DNA of 64,000 bases from Sindora glabra (taxonomy: Eukaryota > Streptophyta > Magnoliopsida > Fabales > Fabaceae). Positions 25,218 to 38,450 of the stretch are shown in pieces; the stretch's first letter is position 1; each line of letters starts with the position of its first letter. The stretch lies in the NCBI GenBank assembly GCA_020226215.1, contig CM035234.1, positions 16,768,713 to 16,832,712 on the forward strand. The letters run 5' to 3'. Made by a program: the position numbers and the translations under genes. Under the pieces are notes generated by a model that ran no database searches, was not told the origin of the DNA, and worked only from the letters and a program-made list of their open reading frames with translations.

Positions 25218-25400
25218 AGAGGAGGGTAGTGTAAAATTTATGATTGTTGTAAATGATGCATATAGTATGCATGATTTATTAAAAAATGACAATATTTATA
25301 TGGAGCCACATGTCCATATTTTTGCACGAAGACGCTTTCTTACTTTGAATATGTGACCATTAGTTTTTAACCTGTCCCATGCACCACAAATTTGCACTAA
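25218..25400 (+). repeat. Dispersed repeat R1, copy 1
   Basis: Core sequence: GTAAAATTTATGATTGTTGT, a stretch ending in ATGATTTATTAAAA, then ACATGTCCATATTTTTGCACGA and a CTTTCTTACTTT tail. The same order of words occurs at 27690-28020, 49500-49845 and 62930-63300, always on the plus strand. This copy is the shortest on its right side. Confidence 0.65.
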
Positions 25401-27360
25401 TTTTAAATGAGTAATTTTTTTTATATAATTAGTAATAATTTTAATTTATAAATATAAAAGAATTAATTTAATGAAATGGATATATTTTAAATTTACTTTA
25501 ATATACATTGAAATTTAACAAATTGAAGTGACAAAAAAAAGGTACACTACAAAAGAGATAAAAGAAAGATATAATATTGCACTATTACATAAATTTAAAT
25601 ATTTATATTTTGTGTTGCTACTGTATTATCCAATCAATTGTATTTTGTTAATAACTTTTTTTTTGTAAAATATTAATCAATAAAATGCTTTTTGTAGTTT
25701 TATTCTCCCCTATATCCCTTATTTAGGGATTTATGTACCCAATTTTAATATTAATATTACTATATGTTTTGAACCAAAATACATTACTTTTTTTTTTTGA
25801 AAATGTTTGTTTGATATATTTTTCTTTGTTAATATCATAGGAAAATTCTTACTCATTAACATGCAATGAATAAGTATAAAAACATCAACATCTATTGAGA
25901 TAATCAAATTAAACACTTGAATGGTAGAGGATTTTTATCAATTAAACTATCTTGATACTTAAAAAAAGAATGAATATGGAATCTTGTAATAAATGTAAAG
26001 ATTATTGCATAAACAAAGTATCCTTTCATACAAACATTTTATACTTGCCTATGATGTGCTCCTTTTCTTGTTCTAGTTGTCCAAAATTGCATTTAAACTA
26101 ATTTTTTCAAGGCCATATTTCAAAAGTACAACAATAATAACAAACAAGATTGCATTGTCTAAAGCAAGAATAATTAAATGTAAATACTATTAAAAATTGA
26201 GTACTTCTCAAGATCTACAATATACGAGAATCAAATGAAAATAAAATTATAAACAATTCAATACATTTAGCAATTGAGATGAATATGCAATCAAATTGAG
26301 TATAATTCTTATTGATTTGTGGATCAAATAATCATCTTTATTTATCAATAAGCAGTTGGATCATTAATTATATAAAGATTTAGAGTTTACGATGATATAA
26401 AATCGTAAAATTTCAAGATAATTAAATCAAATCATGTTGTAAATATGTTCTATATATAAAAATAGTATCTTTTAGATTGCAGAATGATAGAAATGATGGA
26501 AGAAGTTATTTTTGTCAACTAAATAGTAAATGTAATGGCTTAACAAATGTTGCCTTTTATTTTGTCTTTGATGATATATATTGCTCATTACCTATATCCT
26601 TTGTTCTAAGATTGCAAAAATAAATGCATAGGAAACATATTCAATATGCCATCAATATTTTTTTTAAAAAAAAGGAAAGAATGAAAATTTATGTTTTATT
26701 GGGAAGGCCAAGCAGTACACCATCAATATTCAATGCATATTCCACGCATAACTTTACATTTTTATCACCTTTATGAATATAATTTTTTTTCTAGGAAAGA
26801 TTAAAAAAATTAAATGAGTGGAAAATTTTTTTTACATGATACAAGTAGGGAGATAAATAAAATCTAGTATTAAACAAACATTGCAAAGAAAGATTGAGAA
26901 AGATTTTGAAAAAAAAAAGGATAATAATCTAAACATTTCAAATTCAAAAGAAGTTGAAATCAACAAATTCAATCATAAATAATAATTTGAAAAAAATTCA
27001 AATTATAAAATTAAAATTTTTCAAAAAAAATGCCAGAACAAATCAACAATTTAAGAAAGGACCCAAATTGAGGTTAGTGAAATCTAAGAATGAAACAACA
27101 AAGACTTGAGTTGATTAATGATGCAAAGATGGTTTTGATCTAGCAAGCAATTGTGAGGTAAAGCAATGATCTAAGAAGATAAAACTATGTAGCAAGGACT
27201 TGAAATAGAAAGAAAAAGAAATGCTAAATCACAAAAAATATAAAGAGAACGCAATAATACATCAAATGAATTTGTACACAAACAAATTTTTTAGTGTTAA
27301 TTGATTTTCTACGAAAACAAAAGGAAGAAGATTCAATAATTATTATAACTGGAAATCAAC
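25401..27360. other. AT-rich intergenic DNA, no gene seen
   Basis: Mostly A-rich sequence between two R1 copies. Reading frames are short and close quickly. I looked for a tRNA primer-binding site, a polypurine tract, or gag/pol translation that would make the two R1 copies the LTRs of one element, and saw none. Confidence 0.4.
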
Positions 27361-27363
27361 TAG

Positions 27364-27601
27364 GGTGAGAGTATCAACATAGAAAATCATTGCAAGAAAT
27401 TTCTGAGATTATTCTAAAAAGAAAATAAAATTAGTCAAATTTTTCTAAAGAAAAAAATGTGAAAGTATCAATATAAGAAATTCACAAGATTCTTCCAAAA
27501 AGGAAACAAAATTAATGAAATTTTTAAAAATGAAAATACCAAAGTATCAATAAAGGAAATCAACGGAATTCCATCAAAATGAAAATGAGATTAGTGAATG
27601 G
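27364..27601 (+). repeat. Diverged tandem repeat, about 3 units of 60-95 bp
   Basis: Three successive blocks begin GAGAGTATCAACATAGAAA, GAAAGTATCAATATAAGAAA and AAAGTATCAATAAAGGAAA. Each continues through an A-rich middle with an AAAATTAGT- or AAAATTAAT-like word. Units shorten from about 95 to 60 bp. Noncoding. Confidence 0.6.
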
Positions 27602-27689
27602 TCTACATTGCTTAAGAAGGAAAACTTTGACTTATACCTTGGCAAGTGATGTGCACTCTAACATAGCATAAATTGTATCATTAGGGAGT

Positions 27690-28020
27690 TTGATGCAATA
27701 ATATTCAATAATATTCACAATAAATTAAAATTTGGAGTTTGATATGATGCCAAAATACTTTAGCAGAGGGTAATGTAAGATTTATGATCGTTGTAAATCA
27801 TGTATGAAGTATGTATGATTTATTAAAAGAAGACAACATTTACATGAAGCTACCTTTTCATATTTTTACACGATATTTTTTTATAAGAAGACACTTTCTT
27901 ACTTTATGTGACTATTTTAATCACACAGAAAGTGAACTACTGATTACTTTTTGTTTTAAAAGATCTAAAATGAGATATCAGAGAAAACTAAATGATTTAA
28001 AAATAATACATAATTATTAA
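27690..28020 (+). repeat. Dispersed repeat R1, copy 2
   Basis: Contains the GTAAGATTTATGATCGTTGT opening, ACATGAAGCTACC, a TTTTTATAAGAAGACACTTT word and the downstream GAGATATCAGAGAAAACTAAAT tail that copies 3 and 4 also have. The upstream flank (ATGATGCCAAAATACTTTAG) also aligns with copies 3 and 4, so the repeat is at least 300 bp long. Confidence 0.7.
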
Positions 28021-28597
28021 AATTTTGTGTTATCCCTCCCCTTTTTTAGGGTTTTGATTAACGGGAGGAATGAAATACGAGTTTATGACTAATATTTCAA
28101 AATTTTCTATTCTTCAATATTTTGTGTCCTTCTAAATTGGGAAATTTTGGAAGATTATCTAATTAATTTATTATTTTAACCTTATTTTATTTTTAATTCA
28201 TATTTATATTTACATTTTTAGTATTTCATTATTATTTTCATTTAAATAAGGAATACATTATTTACAATTTCTAAAAGGTATATAGCTTGTCATATATATA
28301 TATATATTGAAAATTTTCTAACAAAAATATAAAATTATTCCATTACCAAAAAATATAAAATTATATTTTTTATTATTAATAATAATTAAACTTGATAATT
28401 ATGACTTATATTTATTTACTCATACTCATTCACCCTTATTTTAACTTATCTATATTAGTTTTAGGGTGAATATGGGTTATATTATTGTCAATCTTATTAA
28501 ATAAGAGTCATATTAAATTAACTTATGATAATTTTCTAACAAACCTTTTAAAAAGAAATATAAAATTGTTCTATGTTTATTTATCATATCATTTCTT

Positions 28598-28985
28598 ACA
28601 AAGAAGTTTTTAAAAGAAAAAAATTTGGAGGGAGATATTTTTTGAAAAATTTTTTGATTATAAAAAATTTATTAATAAATTAAATTTTTTAAAAGGATAA
28701 AATTATAAAAATATATATACTATAATTATTTATGTGTTTTTGTTTAAACTTCCATTATCCTCTCTTTATAATTTTAGACATTTAAATAATTATTTACAAT
28801 GAAGTTTTTTTAAAGAAAAAATTTGGAGAGAGATTCTTTTGAAAAATTTTTTAATTATAAAAAAATTACTAATAAATATAATTTTTTAAAAGGATAACAT
28901 TATAGAAATATATACCATAATTATTTATATATTTTTGTTTAATTTTCCATTATCCTCTCTCTTATAATTTTAGACATCTAAATAA
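28598..28985 (+). repeat. Tandem duplication, two units of about 195 bp
   Basis: Units at about 28598-28796 and 28797-28985 share GAAGTTTTTTAAAG, AATTTGGAGAGAGAT, TTTTAAAAGGATAA and CCATTATCCTCTCT...TTTTAGACAT in the same order, with substitutions and small indels. The duplication is simple, noncoding and in AT-rich DNA. Confidence 0.78.
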
Positions 28986-29367
28986 AAGAAGAAAAAGTTA
29001 CAATTTAACCTTACATTTCTTTCTCATGTATTTTTTTCTCATTATCTTTCTCTTTCCTTTCCTTCTACTTTCCAAACAACTATTAAAATTAAGTGAATTA
29101 TCACTTGTACAATCATAAAAGAATAGCATTATATTAATATATTAGACATCTTCTTATCTTTGACAATATTCTTGTAGTTGGCTTTGTTGGAAAACTAAAG
29201 CTTTGTTCAAATATTATTTCTATTGATGGCAGAAAAGCTAGTACAGCTTAAGCCTGTTTCATTTAGTAAAAAACAGAGCAAATAAAAATTGGACGAAAGA
29301 ATTCTAATTAGTGACTACTATACATATCCTAGATAATAGTACTGATTTTCATTTATTAAATTCTTAA

Positions 29368-29764
29368 TGTTGTGTTTGGATGATGTATTTATGAAATTTA
29401 AAGAATTTAAAATGCAACTATTTCAAATTCCTCCATTTGAATTTTCTTTTTTTAAAAGATAAATCGTTTGGTTAATACTTATTTGTGTTAAAGGAATTTG
29501 AAGCATTTATTTTCATAAATTAATCGATAATTAAACTAACATTAGTGCTATAATATTGAATATTTCTTTTAAGTGAATATTTTATTCTATTATTATATTA
29601 ATATTTTACCAATTTAAAATTTATTTTTAATTATTTTTGAATAAAATATTTCATTTTTATATAATTAATTTTTTTATACCTCACTCGCTTTCAAAGTAAG
29701 CTCGTATATGACTAATTTATAGAAATTAAAATCATTTGTAACATCAATGTAAAAATTTATTTTA

Positions 29765-29817
<53 letters not shown>

Positions 29818-30115
29818 ATTATAAAAAAAATAGTTACAAAAAATAAATGTACATGAAAAAGTGAGATTCAGAGGTCACGATAAATAGGAAAGGCAGGAGT
29901 AGAGGCGATGCGAAGCGAGGGATTTCTAGTTCCAGTACTAGGGGTGGAATTTTGAATTCCTCATTTTACATAATTAAAATTTCAATTTAAAATAAGATAT
30001 TTTTAAATTTCTGATATCAATTATAGGAAAAAATTATAAAGTAGTATTTTAAATACCCTTGTAAAATAAAATAAAATTTCTTATCTAAATATTCTATCCA
30101 AACCCAATGTAATTA
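29368..30115. mobile_element. Candidate MITE with short TIRs
   Basis: The left end is GTTGTGTTTGGATGATGTATTT. The complement of the right end reads GGGTTTGGATAGAATATTTA, so the terminal 20 or so bases are inverted copies. AAT flanks both ends, which could be a 3-bp duplication but is weak evidence in AT-rich DNA. A (TA)23 run lies inside (29769-29814). Confidence 0.4.
29769..29814. repeat. (TA)23 microsatellite
   Basis: Uninterrupted alternating A/T run of about 46 bases, able to form cruciform DNA and prone to length change. Shorter runs of the same kind occur at 23587-23610 and 54732-54759. Confidence 0.95.
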
Positions 30116-32010
30116 TGGAAGCTTCAAATTTTCACATCTTATATGACAAAAGAGCACACTTAATAACCATGCTATTTTTAATATCATGTACTAATATTGT
30201 ACCTTATGATTAATTACCACGTTAGAACAAATAAGACTTGGCAGATTCTTATATGTTAAATTTGTTGGTTAGGCTAAAGGGAGAGATATTTTACTTAGTT
30301 TGTGTTAAATTTGTGAACTTGTTATTATTATTTTTTGCTTTTTCTTTGGGGAGTCTATTTTAATAATTGGAAAAAAAGTTGTGGTGATATTGATGTACCT
30401 AGGCAAGTGTTGATTCAAAAGAGTTATGAGTGGCATGTTAATTAACAAATGCCAATAGCAAAAACATTCCACATTATCATAAGGCTTGCATTCAATGTTT
30501 ATGGATCCTTAGTGATGGCCTTTTCCTTATATTATTTTCAAAGAGAAAAAAGAAAATAAATTAGATAACACCCAAAATTTCAGGAAAAAAACCTTCACTA
30601 CAATATCACATATGAAATTTTATGTGTCTTGTATTTATTTGGATGGAAGAAAATTATATCATTTTTTTAAAAAAAATAGAATTAAAAATATTATATTTGC
30701 TTTTTTTTTTAACTTCTGACCAATCATTAAATCTTATAATTAGGGTGTGATATACTACTATTTTTACTGAGATCGGTAAACAATTTTAGTAAAGATATTG
30801 ATATATTGAGAAAATATAGCATAAAACAACTAATTTGCAAATATTCAATGTATATGCAATTTGTATCTTTTGAATCATTCTAATTTCTTTATGCAATATT
30901 ATTTTTGGTGACGGTCTTGTATGAAAAATTTACTTAAAAGTGGCATGCTTATAACTTATTTCTTTCAAAAAATGGCCAACGTTTTTTTTTTTTTTTATCA
31001 TTTCCAAAAAATTGATACATGCATGCATTAAACTTTCAAAATTCAGTCTACTTTTGGTGTATGTAAAGAAGAGTCTAGGGTCATAGTATCAATTAGCATT
31101 GCACCCGTGCTATGCACGAATTTTAAATTGCAATATTACTTAAAAAATTACAAATAAGGTTAAACTACCAAATTAATATAAAAAATTATAGACTCCTCAA
31201 ATTAATATTGAAAAATATTTTAACAATATCAATTCTATTCTACTAATTTTATATCAATTCAGTACAATTGTAATTTCTTTTATTAAAATTATTTATATCT
31301 ATATATTTAAAAAGCTTTTTTTTAACCCAAAAAGTTAAATACTTTGAAGGCAAGAAAAGATATCATTACATCATTAAAAATATTGACATTATGTTTTTAT
31401 ATCTGTCTATTAATGCTTGTATTGAAATTATTTTTTTTAACAATGTTTATTCCATTAATAAATTAAGTAAACAAATTTTGTTGGTAAAGAAATATTGATG
31501 GCATAAAAAATAGTAGTTGCTACAGCCTTTAATTTTTCACAATCAAATGAAGTAAATTAAAATACAAATTTACAAAACCATGTTTTAACAATTAACACAT
31601 GATAAAAACCTGCCAAAAAAATAAGTTTTTTATATTATAAATAAAAAGAAATTTCTATGTTGTTCTCCATTAATATGACAGGTTATCCATAAAGTTCGAA
31701 TTTGTAGTATACACATAAAATCAATGACTAGAACTAAAACCCAAATCAATCATCTACAAAGTCTATCATCAACGCATCCTTTAATTTAATTAATATGGAT
31801 GGGTTAGACTCAATATTCCAAATGTTACTAATGCTCTGCAAGTATGGCTTCTAGAGACTTAGCATGACTGCTTTTACCACCTTGTGCCAAGATACAAGAG
31901 CATATAAAAGTATATCAAAAATTTAAAAAATTTTAACAAAGAATATAAAGGCCTTTGGTTAATGTAGAAATTGAATAAACATCCAAAATCATGTAACGGA
32001 GAAGTCTCTT
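30116..32010. other. AT-rich intergenic DNA, no gene seen
   Basis: No coding signal. The word GCACCCGTGCTATGCACGAA at 31100-31119 is a near-palindrome that I recall as frequent in plant noncoding transposon relics. A stretch at 31740-31910 is less AT-rich but closes in all frames. Confidence 0.4.
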
Positions 32011-32014
32011 AAAA

Positions 32015-32200
32015 GTATGCATATAAATAGACACACACACGCACACGCACACGCGCACGCGCACGTGCACGCACACACACACGTATGCATATAAATAGAC
32101 ACACACACATGCATGTGCGTGCGCGCGCGCGCACACACACGTATGCATATAAATAGACACACACACATGCATGTGCGTGCGCGCGCGCACACACACACAT
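32015..32200. repeat. CA/CG minisatellite, 3 units of 58-68 bp, Z-DNA-prone
   Basis: Three units begin GTATGCATATAAATAGACAC at 32015, 32083 and 32141. Each then runs through alternating purine-pyrimidine sequence (CACACACGCACACGCGCACG in unit 1; ATGCATGTGCGTGCGCGCGC in units 2 and 3). Long alternating CG/CA tracts are the classic Z-DNA-forming sequence. The Cys-rich frames read from the minus strand here are only translations of the repeat. Confidence 0.93.
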
Positions 32201-32753
32201 TTCTCCTACATTATTAAGTGTCATGCGTTAGTTTCTAAGTAATTGAAAGATATTTGATATCTAATATCTTATTTAATTAAAAAAATATCATCGTATCAAT
32301 GATTCAGAAATTAATATGAAATTAAAAGAGATAGATAAAATTCATAAAAAATCAAGAGGATTTGACTTCATTTTGGTTCAGCAAGTTTTCTTTCCTTTGG
32401 TGGTAGATACCAAAAATTGAAATCACAAATAACTTTAATGTGAAGAAAAGTAGTGTAGAATCTTCATGCCTCAGCCCTAAACTTTATTAACAAACTTGTT
32501 TCCATAGTCAGTAAAAATGACTTCATAAACTACATACATAGCAGCAATTTGAAAGATGACAAAAAGTGTGATGAAATTTAAGCAATTTAAAGCCTACTAC
32601 AACACCCAGGATAAAAAAGAAAAAGAAGAATCTCAAAGAAATTAAATGAATCCTTACCTTAAAAAAACTAATATTATTGTTATAGAACAATGTGACGAGA
32701 GCATACCAGTTAAAAGTCATCACTTATGGATACATTGCATGCAAAGCATATGT

Positions 32754-35700
32754 CTATTCCTGTATTAACTCTGCCACATCAATAATATAATGGCCTTTTC
32801 CAATTTCATCAACAATTCTTGTTAGTGTCTCATTGTTAAGATTTGATCCTTTATTCTCCTGTTTGTCATCGATATGCACTACAAGCTGACTAGATAATAT
32901 ATTTGAAGAAAGAGCCTGCGAACTTTAAACAATTGCTGCAAGTAAAGATGATCCAAAGATTTAGTACCTAAATTTATGGATTGAAAAGTGTGTTAACGCA
33001 GCAATGAAATCTACCAATATTGAAAGAGCAAGAAATACTACATTAACTTACAACTTATTTTTATAAAGTAACATACTATAGGAAGATGGAGAGCAGAGTA
33101 AAAGTAAAAAATAACATAATAAGGGAAATTCTAGGGTACCCCCAGGGTTTCTAAACCCTAGGTAGTGTGACACAAAATAAATTATTGAATAAGACTACCA
33201 AAAATTTTGATAATTTTATGCAATGGCCTATATTGTGCTACACTACCCAAGGTTTAAAACCCTTGGGGATACTGTAGAAAGGCCCACATAATAAATGTGC
33301 TTTAAGTGCAAATAGTAGCAACTTAGAAGCAACACATGTAAATCATATGAGTGATTAAGAAGTTGGTTTGTTGATTTAATATAAAATACACTTTTTTCTC
33401 CAATTTTTCAATGTATTCCTTTTCACAAAGATTATAAAAATGCAATCCTATAAGCTATTTTAACTCATTTTCATATGTGGTAAAGTTTATAAATATAACC
33501 GTTAGCTAAGATAAGTTCAACTGAATTTAATAAGCTATTTCAGTAAGCGTGTTCAAAAAGGATAAAAAAAAGAAAAGTTCATCAATAAATACTTATAAAA
33601 GTAGAAAGGTGTTTATAAGTCAAAATGGAACTAAAACAAAAATAGAAGGCATACAATTGTTGAAGAAAATTCTAACCTTCTAATAGATAATCTTAGCCAC
33701 TTAGCAGAAAAATGATGCTTTATATTCCCAAACTTGTCTTAAAACATTGTAGAATAGAAATTTCAAAGAAAAGAACTGGAAAATTACATCTCATTCCCCT
33801 AACTTTGAAACAGGAATTTAAATTATAGTTGCAGTATCATTGCGATGCAAAAAAATGTTGCTATAATGACTCAAAATTGCAAAAAATTACGATGCAGTCA
33901 AGTCTAAAATGGTAATATTGCAGGCAGTCATGGACTATTTTTTAAATCTTAACTTTGAAACATTTGGTCTTCTAAACAATCACCAAAATTTGTTTGGGTA
34001 AAGTAGTACCCAGCATTTAAGAAAACAATACATAATAGCAACGGAGGAAAATTGAAGAAGCATCCATACTTCCACTAAATTCTATTTTTGAGTTTCCTTT
34101 CTATAAGAGCAAATTCATCAAGGACATATATTATATTTTATATCCTTCACTTTTGCACTCGACGATACAAAAACCCTTTGAGTAATTAAACTTCATCGCA
34201 AGGAATATTTAGGTCGCAAACACATAAGATTAGATACCTCCATTGTATCAGCAACATTATTTAGATCAAGAATATCGTTCTCTGCTTGTTTGATCAAATT
34301 GATGAATTTGTAGACCTAAAACAAAAATATAGAATAAATTATGAATAGATAGTTCTGTTTCCACCAACAAAGGAAAAAATGAAATAAAATACAATAATAA
34401 CATTAATAATTGCCTATGTTCTGATAGAGGCAAGAGAGATTATGTACATAAAGGACAATCATAATGACATAAACCAGCTGTAGTGAGATCATTCCTTAAA
34501 GAAGAATCTTTTAAATTTAAAGAAAAAACTTTAAAGATATTTAAATTTAAGTTATTTACAAATCCCAACTAACATGGGAGGAAAGGAACATTTTTTTAGG
34601 CATATAAGTCTATGAAAGGGCTAACGGTTGCCTCGATGGATTAATTAAGGATACATCTTATCACCTAAATTAACTTCTTACTTGACTGTCACTCTTCCAC
34701 TTCAATTATTGATATTCAGGATTCATTTTAGAAATGAAATAACAAAGATTTGCAGTTGCAATAGCGAAGGAAAAAGGTAAATAAAAGAAGCATGAATTGT
34801 AAAATATTTCATGTTTATAAGCATTGCATTATCATAAATATCAAACCTAATTATAATGGATACTGCATATATAGTTGTATTTTATTTCAAGGTAATTGAG
34901 AAGAGATCTTTACAATATTGATAGATGACAATGCTTGCATAGCTCATCTAAGATAAGCTTAGGTTTCAAAGATCCTATATCAATTGCTCAATAAGCAAAA
35001 AGCACATTTAAGTTAACAACTAATTCATCTAGGAAAAAAAATGGATTTTTTTAAGCAAAAGACCAATAGAAGAAACCGATCAACTTTAAACATTACGGTT
35101 TTCAAGAAAAGATGCAATGTAAGTGATTGTATATGATAATAACCATAGATATTAGAATTGATGCAAACAAATATAATTTAGGCATGAAAATTGGCAAATT
35201 AGTTTTTTTTATCATATGTAGTTGTCAATAATTTTTTCTAATTCACTTAATTTGACAAACTAATAAAGTAATTGACTTTAATCTAATGCCATTATACATT
35301 GAAGTTCATACTCCTTCAAGAACAAATACACATGTCCTCCATCCTATCGTATAACTAAGTGATAAATTTTTTTAACTCTAAAAGCGTAATGGATATAGTT
35401 ATGTTTTCACAACAGCCACGTAAGTGTCTAACTATATAGTATCTCACGACGACAATTTTCCACTACTACACATCAGGCATTAAAATTTTTGGATAATGAC
35501 ATAGGTTGCTAATAAAATTACTAATGAACTCAATAAAAGATAGATCAATGGGAAATTTTTTCAATATTTTAGTTAAACATGGCCTCTAAAGAAGAAATAT
35601 ATAATTTAGCTACAATATGAAATCAAAAACTAATTTCAATAAATTAGTAACTCATCAACTAATTAAACTTTTTTAAGAATAGTGTAAGTCAACCCCAAGC

Positions 35701-36307
35701 CCCAAAAGATATTTATTTGGATCGCCAACTAAATTGTCAATAAAAATAACGAAAATCAGAATAGAATCATCGTTATGAAAACTCTAATGTCATACTGATA
35801 TAGAAAAGGGAAACTATATATATTCTAGTTAGTACTTCGAGGAAAAAGAAGATACTTGAAATTAGTAGGATCTCTAACCTCAAACATATATGCATCGGCA
35901 TCATAACAACATATCAACACATAATGACCTATTAACAATTAGCAAGGAAGCACAAATGTATTAAGTTGAAGTGAGTTTTACAAAGCTCCAAGGACATATT
36001 GGCAAAAAAAAAAAAAAAAGAAGGAAAAGAAGGGAAAAGGAACCAACGGAAATTTAAATAAAATAAAAACACCATTGATTTTAAAACCTTTAACTTGCAA
36101 TCTACATAAATAAATATTAGAAAATTAAACTTGAACATTGATTTTTCAAAGACCATCAGTTGAAAAGAGAAAGAAGAATAAGCTTTAATAGAAATTATTT
36201 TTGTTCATAAAAAAATCTCACTTCCTTCAGCATCACCTGTACTTGAGATGCTCCCTTTCATCTTGCAAATATATTTCTTGGGGCTTTGCAAATTCACTAA
36301 ACCTTAC
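32754..36307 (-). CDS. Unrecognised multi-exon gene (partial model)
   Basis: Three exon-like segments on the minus strand have good splice signals. 36307-36237 encodes FSEFAKPQEIYLQDEREHLK and ends in phase 2. 34315-34238 encodes VYKFINLIKQAENDILDLNN and is bounded by TTTTAG and GAG|GTATCT. 32915-32754 encodes SSNILSSQLVVHIDDKQENK and ends DEIGKGHYIIDVAELIQE-stop. The last two join in phase. At least one exon between the first two is missing from my model, and the 5' end lies further upstream, perhaps near 38430. The protein is polar, helix-prone and without a membrane segment. I do not recognise the family. A MITE (33123-33285) sits in the last intron. Confidence 0.5.
33123..33285. mobile_element. 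163-bp MITE with exact 9-bp target duplication
   Basis: ACATAATAA flanks both ends (33114-33122 and 33286-33294). The first and last 51 bases are inverted copies at roughly three-quarters identity. They begin GGG and share TTCTA..GTA.CCCC, a TTTCTAAACC / TTTTAAACC palindromic core and GGTAGTGT. The 9-bp duplication suggests a Mutator-like origin. Each arm is itself partly self-complementary, so the single strand could fold into a complex hairpin. Confidence 0.86.
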
Positions 36308-36309
36308 CT

Positions 36310-38450
36310 ACAATATCAATCATCCTTAGTAAAAAAAATTAACAGTATGAACTATCTAATACATGATTTTATCCCACAACACCTTAATAATGATTAATTG
36401 ATCGCTTAGTATAGTTTTATATAAAAATCATAGAGACTTAGTTTCTCTTGGCTATGAGATGGTTAGTTTGACTCATAACTCAACTTTTGAGAGATGAACG
36501 CTTGTTACAAAATATTAGATTATACTAGGATAATTTCTTAATATATTCTAACTCAATTTAGAATAAATCATAATTGATAAAAATAATTTCCTAATATATT
36601 TTATCAGCAAGAAACCTCAAAAAGCGTTAAGTTGGTAGAGATAAGGGTCCTAAAATATATGGTATAATTTATTTCTGATCATGTCTAATCACATACAGAA
36701 ACAACAATGTTTCTTGATTCCTTTCATTTTTCAGTAATTTCATTAAAAGATAAGCTCATAATTTTGAACAGAAATCCACTTAAGAAATTGGACATATACT
36801 TCTTATCATTTTCTTACTCTCATTCCTAGCTGATATTCATGTTTCAAAATTTATGCTTTAGAAAGTAATTAAGGCTTGAGACTTATACGATTACTAAGAG
36901 AAGAAGATATAAGAGAGCAATAACATATTTTGCTAAAATGCAACAACATCTAACTTAAGAATCTTTTTTTCAAATGCTTGTTTAAATTCAGCATCATAAA
37001 CTCTCATTTCCCATAACAAAACACATAATCAATAGAAATTAATCAACTTCCTTGCTATGAACAAACACAAATGAAACCACTGGAAGCAAACGAAAATGAA
37101 AAGAAACAAAAAATTTAGAAAAAATGTTATAAGAGAAAAACAACAAAATATGATAAAAGTTGGCACTTTCCTCTCTCAATTGCTTCATCTCTTGATAATT
37201 TGTTCTATCATGAATTTCATCAGGCATCTATCATGCTTCATTCTTATCTAATCAATCGTTATGAATAGATCAATAATTAGCCTTTTATTGCTAGGAAAGA
37301 TATTAGTTTTCATATAGAAAAATTTGTTCAAATATATATCCAATTTAAATGCCCCAAATCATTTTACAATTACATCAACCAAAAACATGAAGGAAAAACA
37401 ATATTGTTCTCTCTTTCTTTGAAATTACAAAGATGAAAAAGACAATTTTGAAAAAACTAAAACTACAAAATTAACAAAGAGCCAAACAGCCTTAATTAGA
37501 AGCATTAAAACTTCCATAGTTATTAAAATCACAATTATTTCCAGGTTTTCATAAAACACAAATTAAAAAATTTGAAAGAAGATACAAAATTATAATCAAA
37601 CCCAAAAAAAGCACAGAGAAACAATAATGCAATGATAATCCTACTTCATCATGGGTTAGCACAAGCAACAAAGAAAATGAAATTTAAATTTTAGGAAAGA
37701 ATGGGTGTGTGCTGCAAAGAAAAAACGCATTAAAAAATAAAGACGACTATTAAATTTGAGAAAAAGAAGAAGGTCTTCTTAATTCACATGAATATTAGCA
37801 TAAATAACCTGTCACATTTAAGCGTTAATTGTCAACAGCCCCTCCTGTAGTTGCCGCCCGAAGATAAAGCGTCAAACCTATATATATAAAAAATCCTCAA
37901 AAAGAGCCTTATTCATCAATAACTCATTTAAAAAAAATTGAAATTCAAAAATCAATGATCGATAATCCAAACCTAGAAAAAAGGATATCTGAAAATTTTA
38001 TTAAATGTGAAAATATTCAATCCAGAAACAATGCAAAAGAACAATATGAAAATTTAGAAAAATTAAATAATTAAATTGAATAATAAATAAAACTAAAAAC
38101 AAATTCAAATTTACTCACAGATAATCCTCCCAGTAGTGTCACAGTGACAAACTGGAGAGCATAATGGCGAAGTGTACAATAAGACATGAGGCTATAGTAG
38201 CGTTCAAAAAGACAGTATATAAAAGAAGAAGGATATCGGAAAAGCCAGAGAGAAATTCGGAAAGGGAAAAAGAAAAAGAGGAAAAAAATGGAAGAAATAA
38301 GAAAGCCGATTGAAAGTAGCGTTTGGCCAATTTTGCCACTGGTGGTGCAGGCAAAGCCAGCGGGGGTGAGAGAGAAGTTGAGATAAAAGAGAGACCGAAA
38401 GAGGAGAAACAAGAAATGAGGAATTGGGTCACGAATTTAATTGTGAATTG
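36310..38450 (-). other. Possible 5' region of the unrecognised minus-strand gene
   Basis: A pyrimidine-rich, GC-richer block at 38110-38430 looks like a promoter-proximal first exon on the minus strand, ending near 38121 with TTATCT|GTGAGTAAA. One short frame in it reads MSYCTLRHYALQFVTVTLLG. Another exon-like piece at about 37227-37150 encodes MPDEIHDRTNYQEMKQLREE. I could not join either in phase to the exon at 36307, so they are listed as candidates only. The DNA between them is AT-rich and intron-like. Confidence 0.35.

Noticed and set aside
25218..28020. Two R1 copies as the LTRs of one retrotransposon
   Set aside because: They are direct repeats 2.5 kb apart, but I see no TG..CA ends, primer-binding site, polypurine tract or gag/pol remains, and further copies lie far away on the same strand.
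31933..32224. Three overlapping Cys-rich minus-strand reading frames
   Set aside because: They are translations of the CA/CG minisatellite in three frames. Repeats with no stop codons give long frames without being genes.
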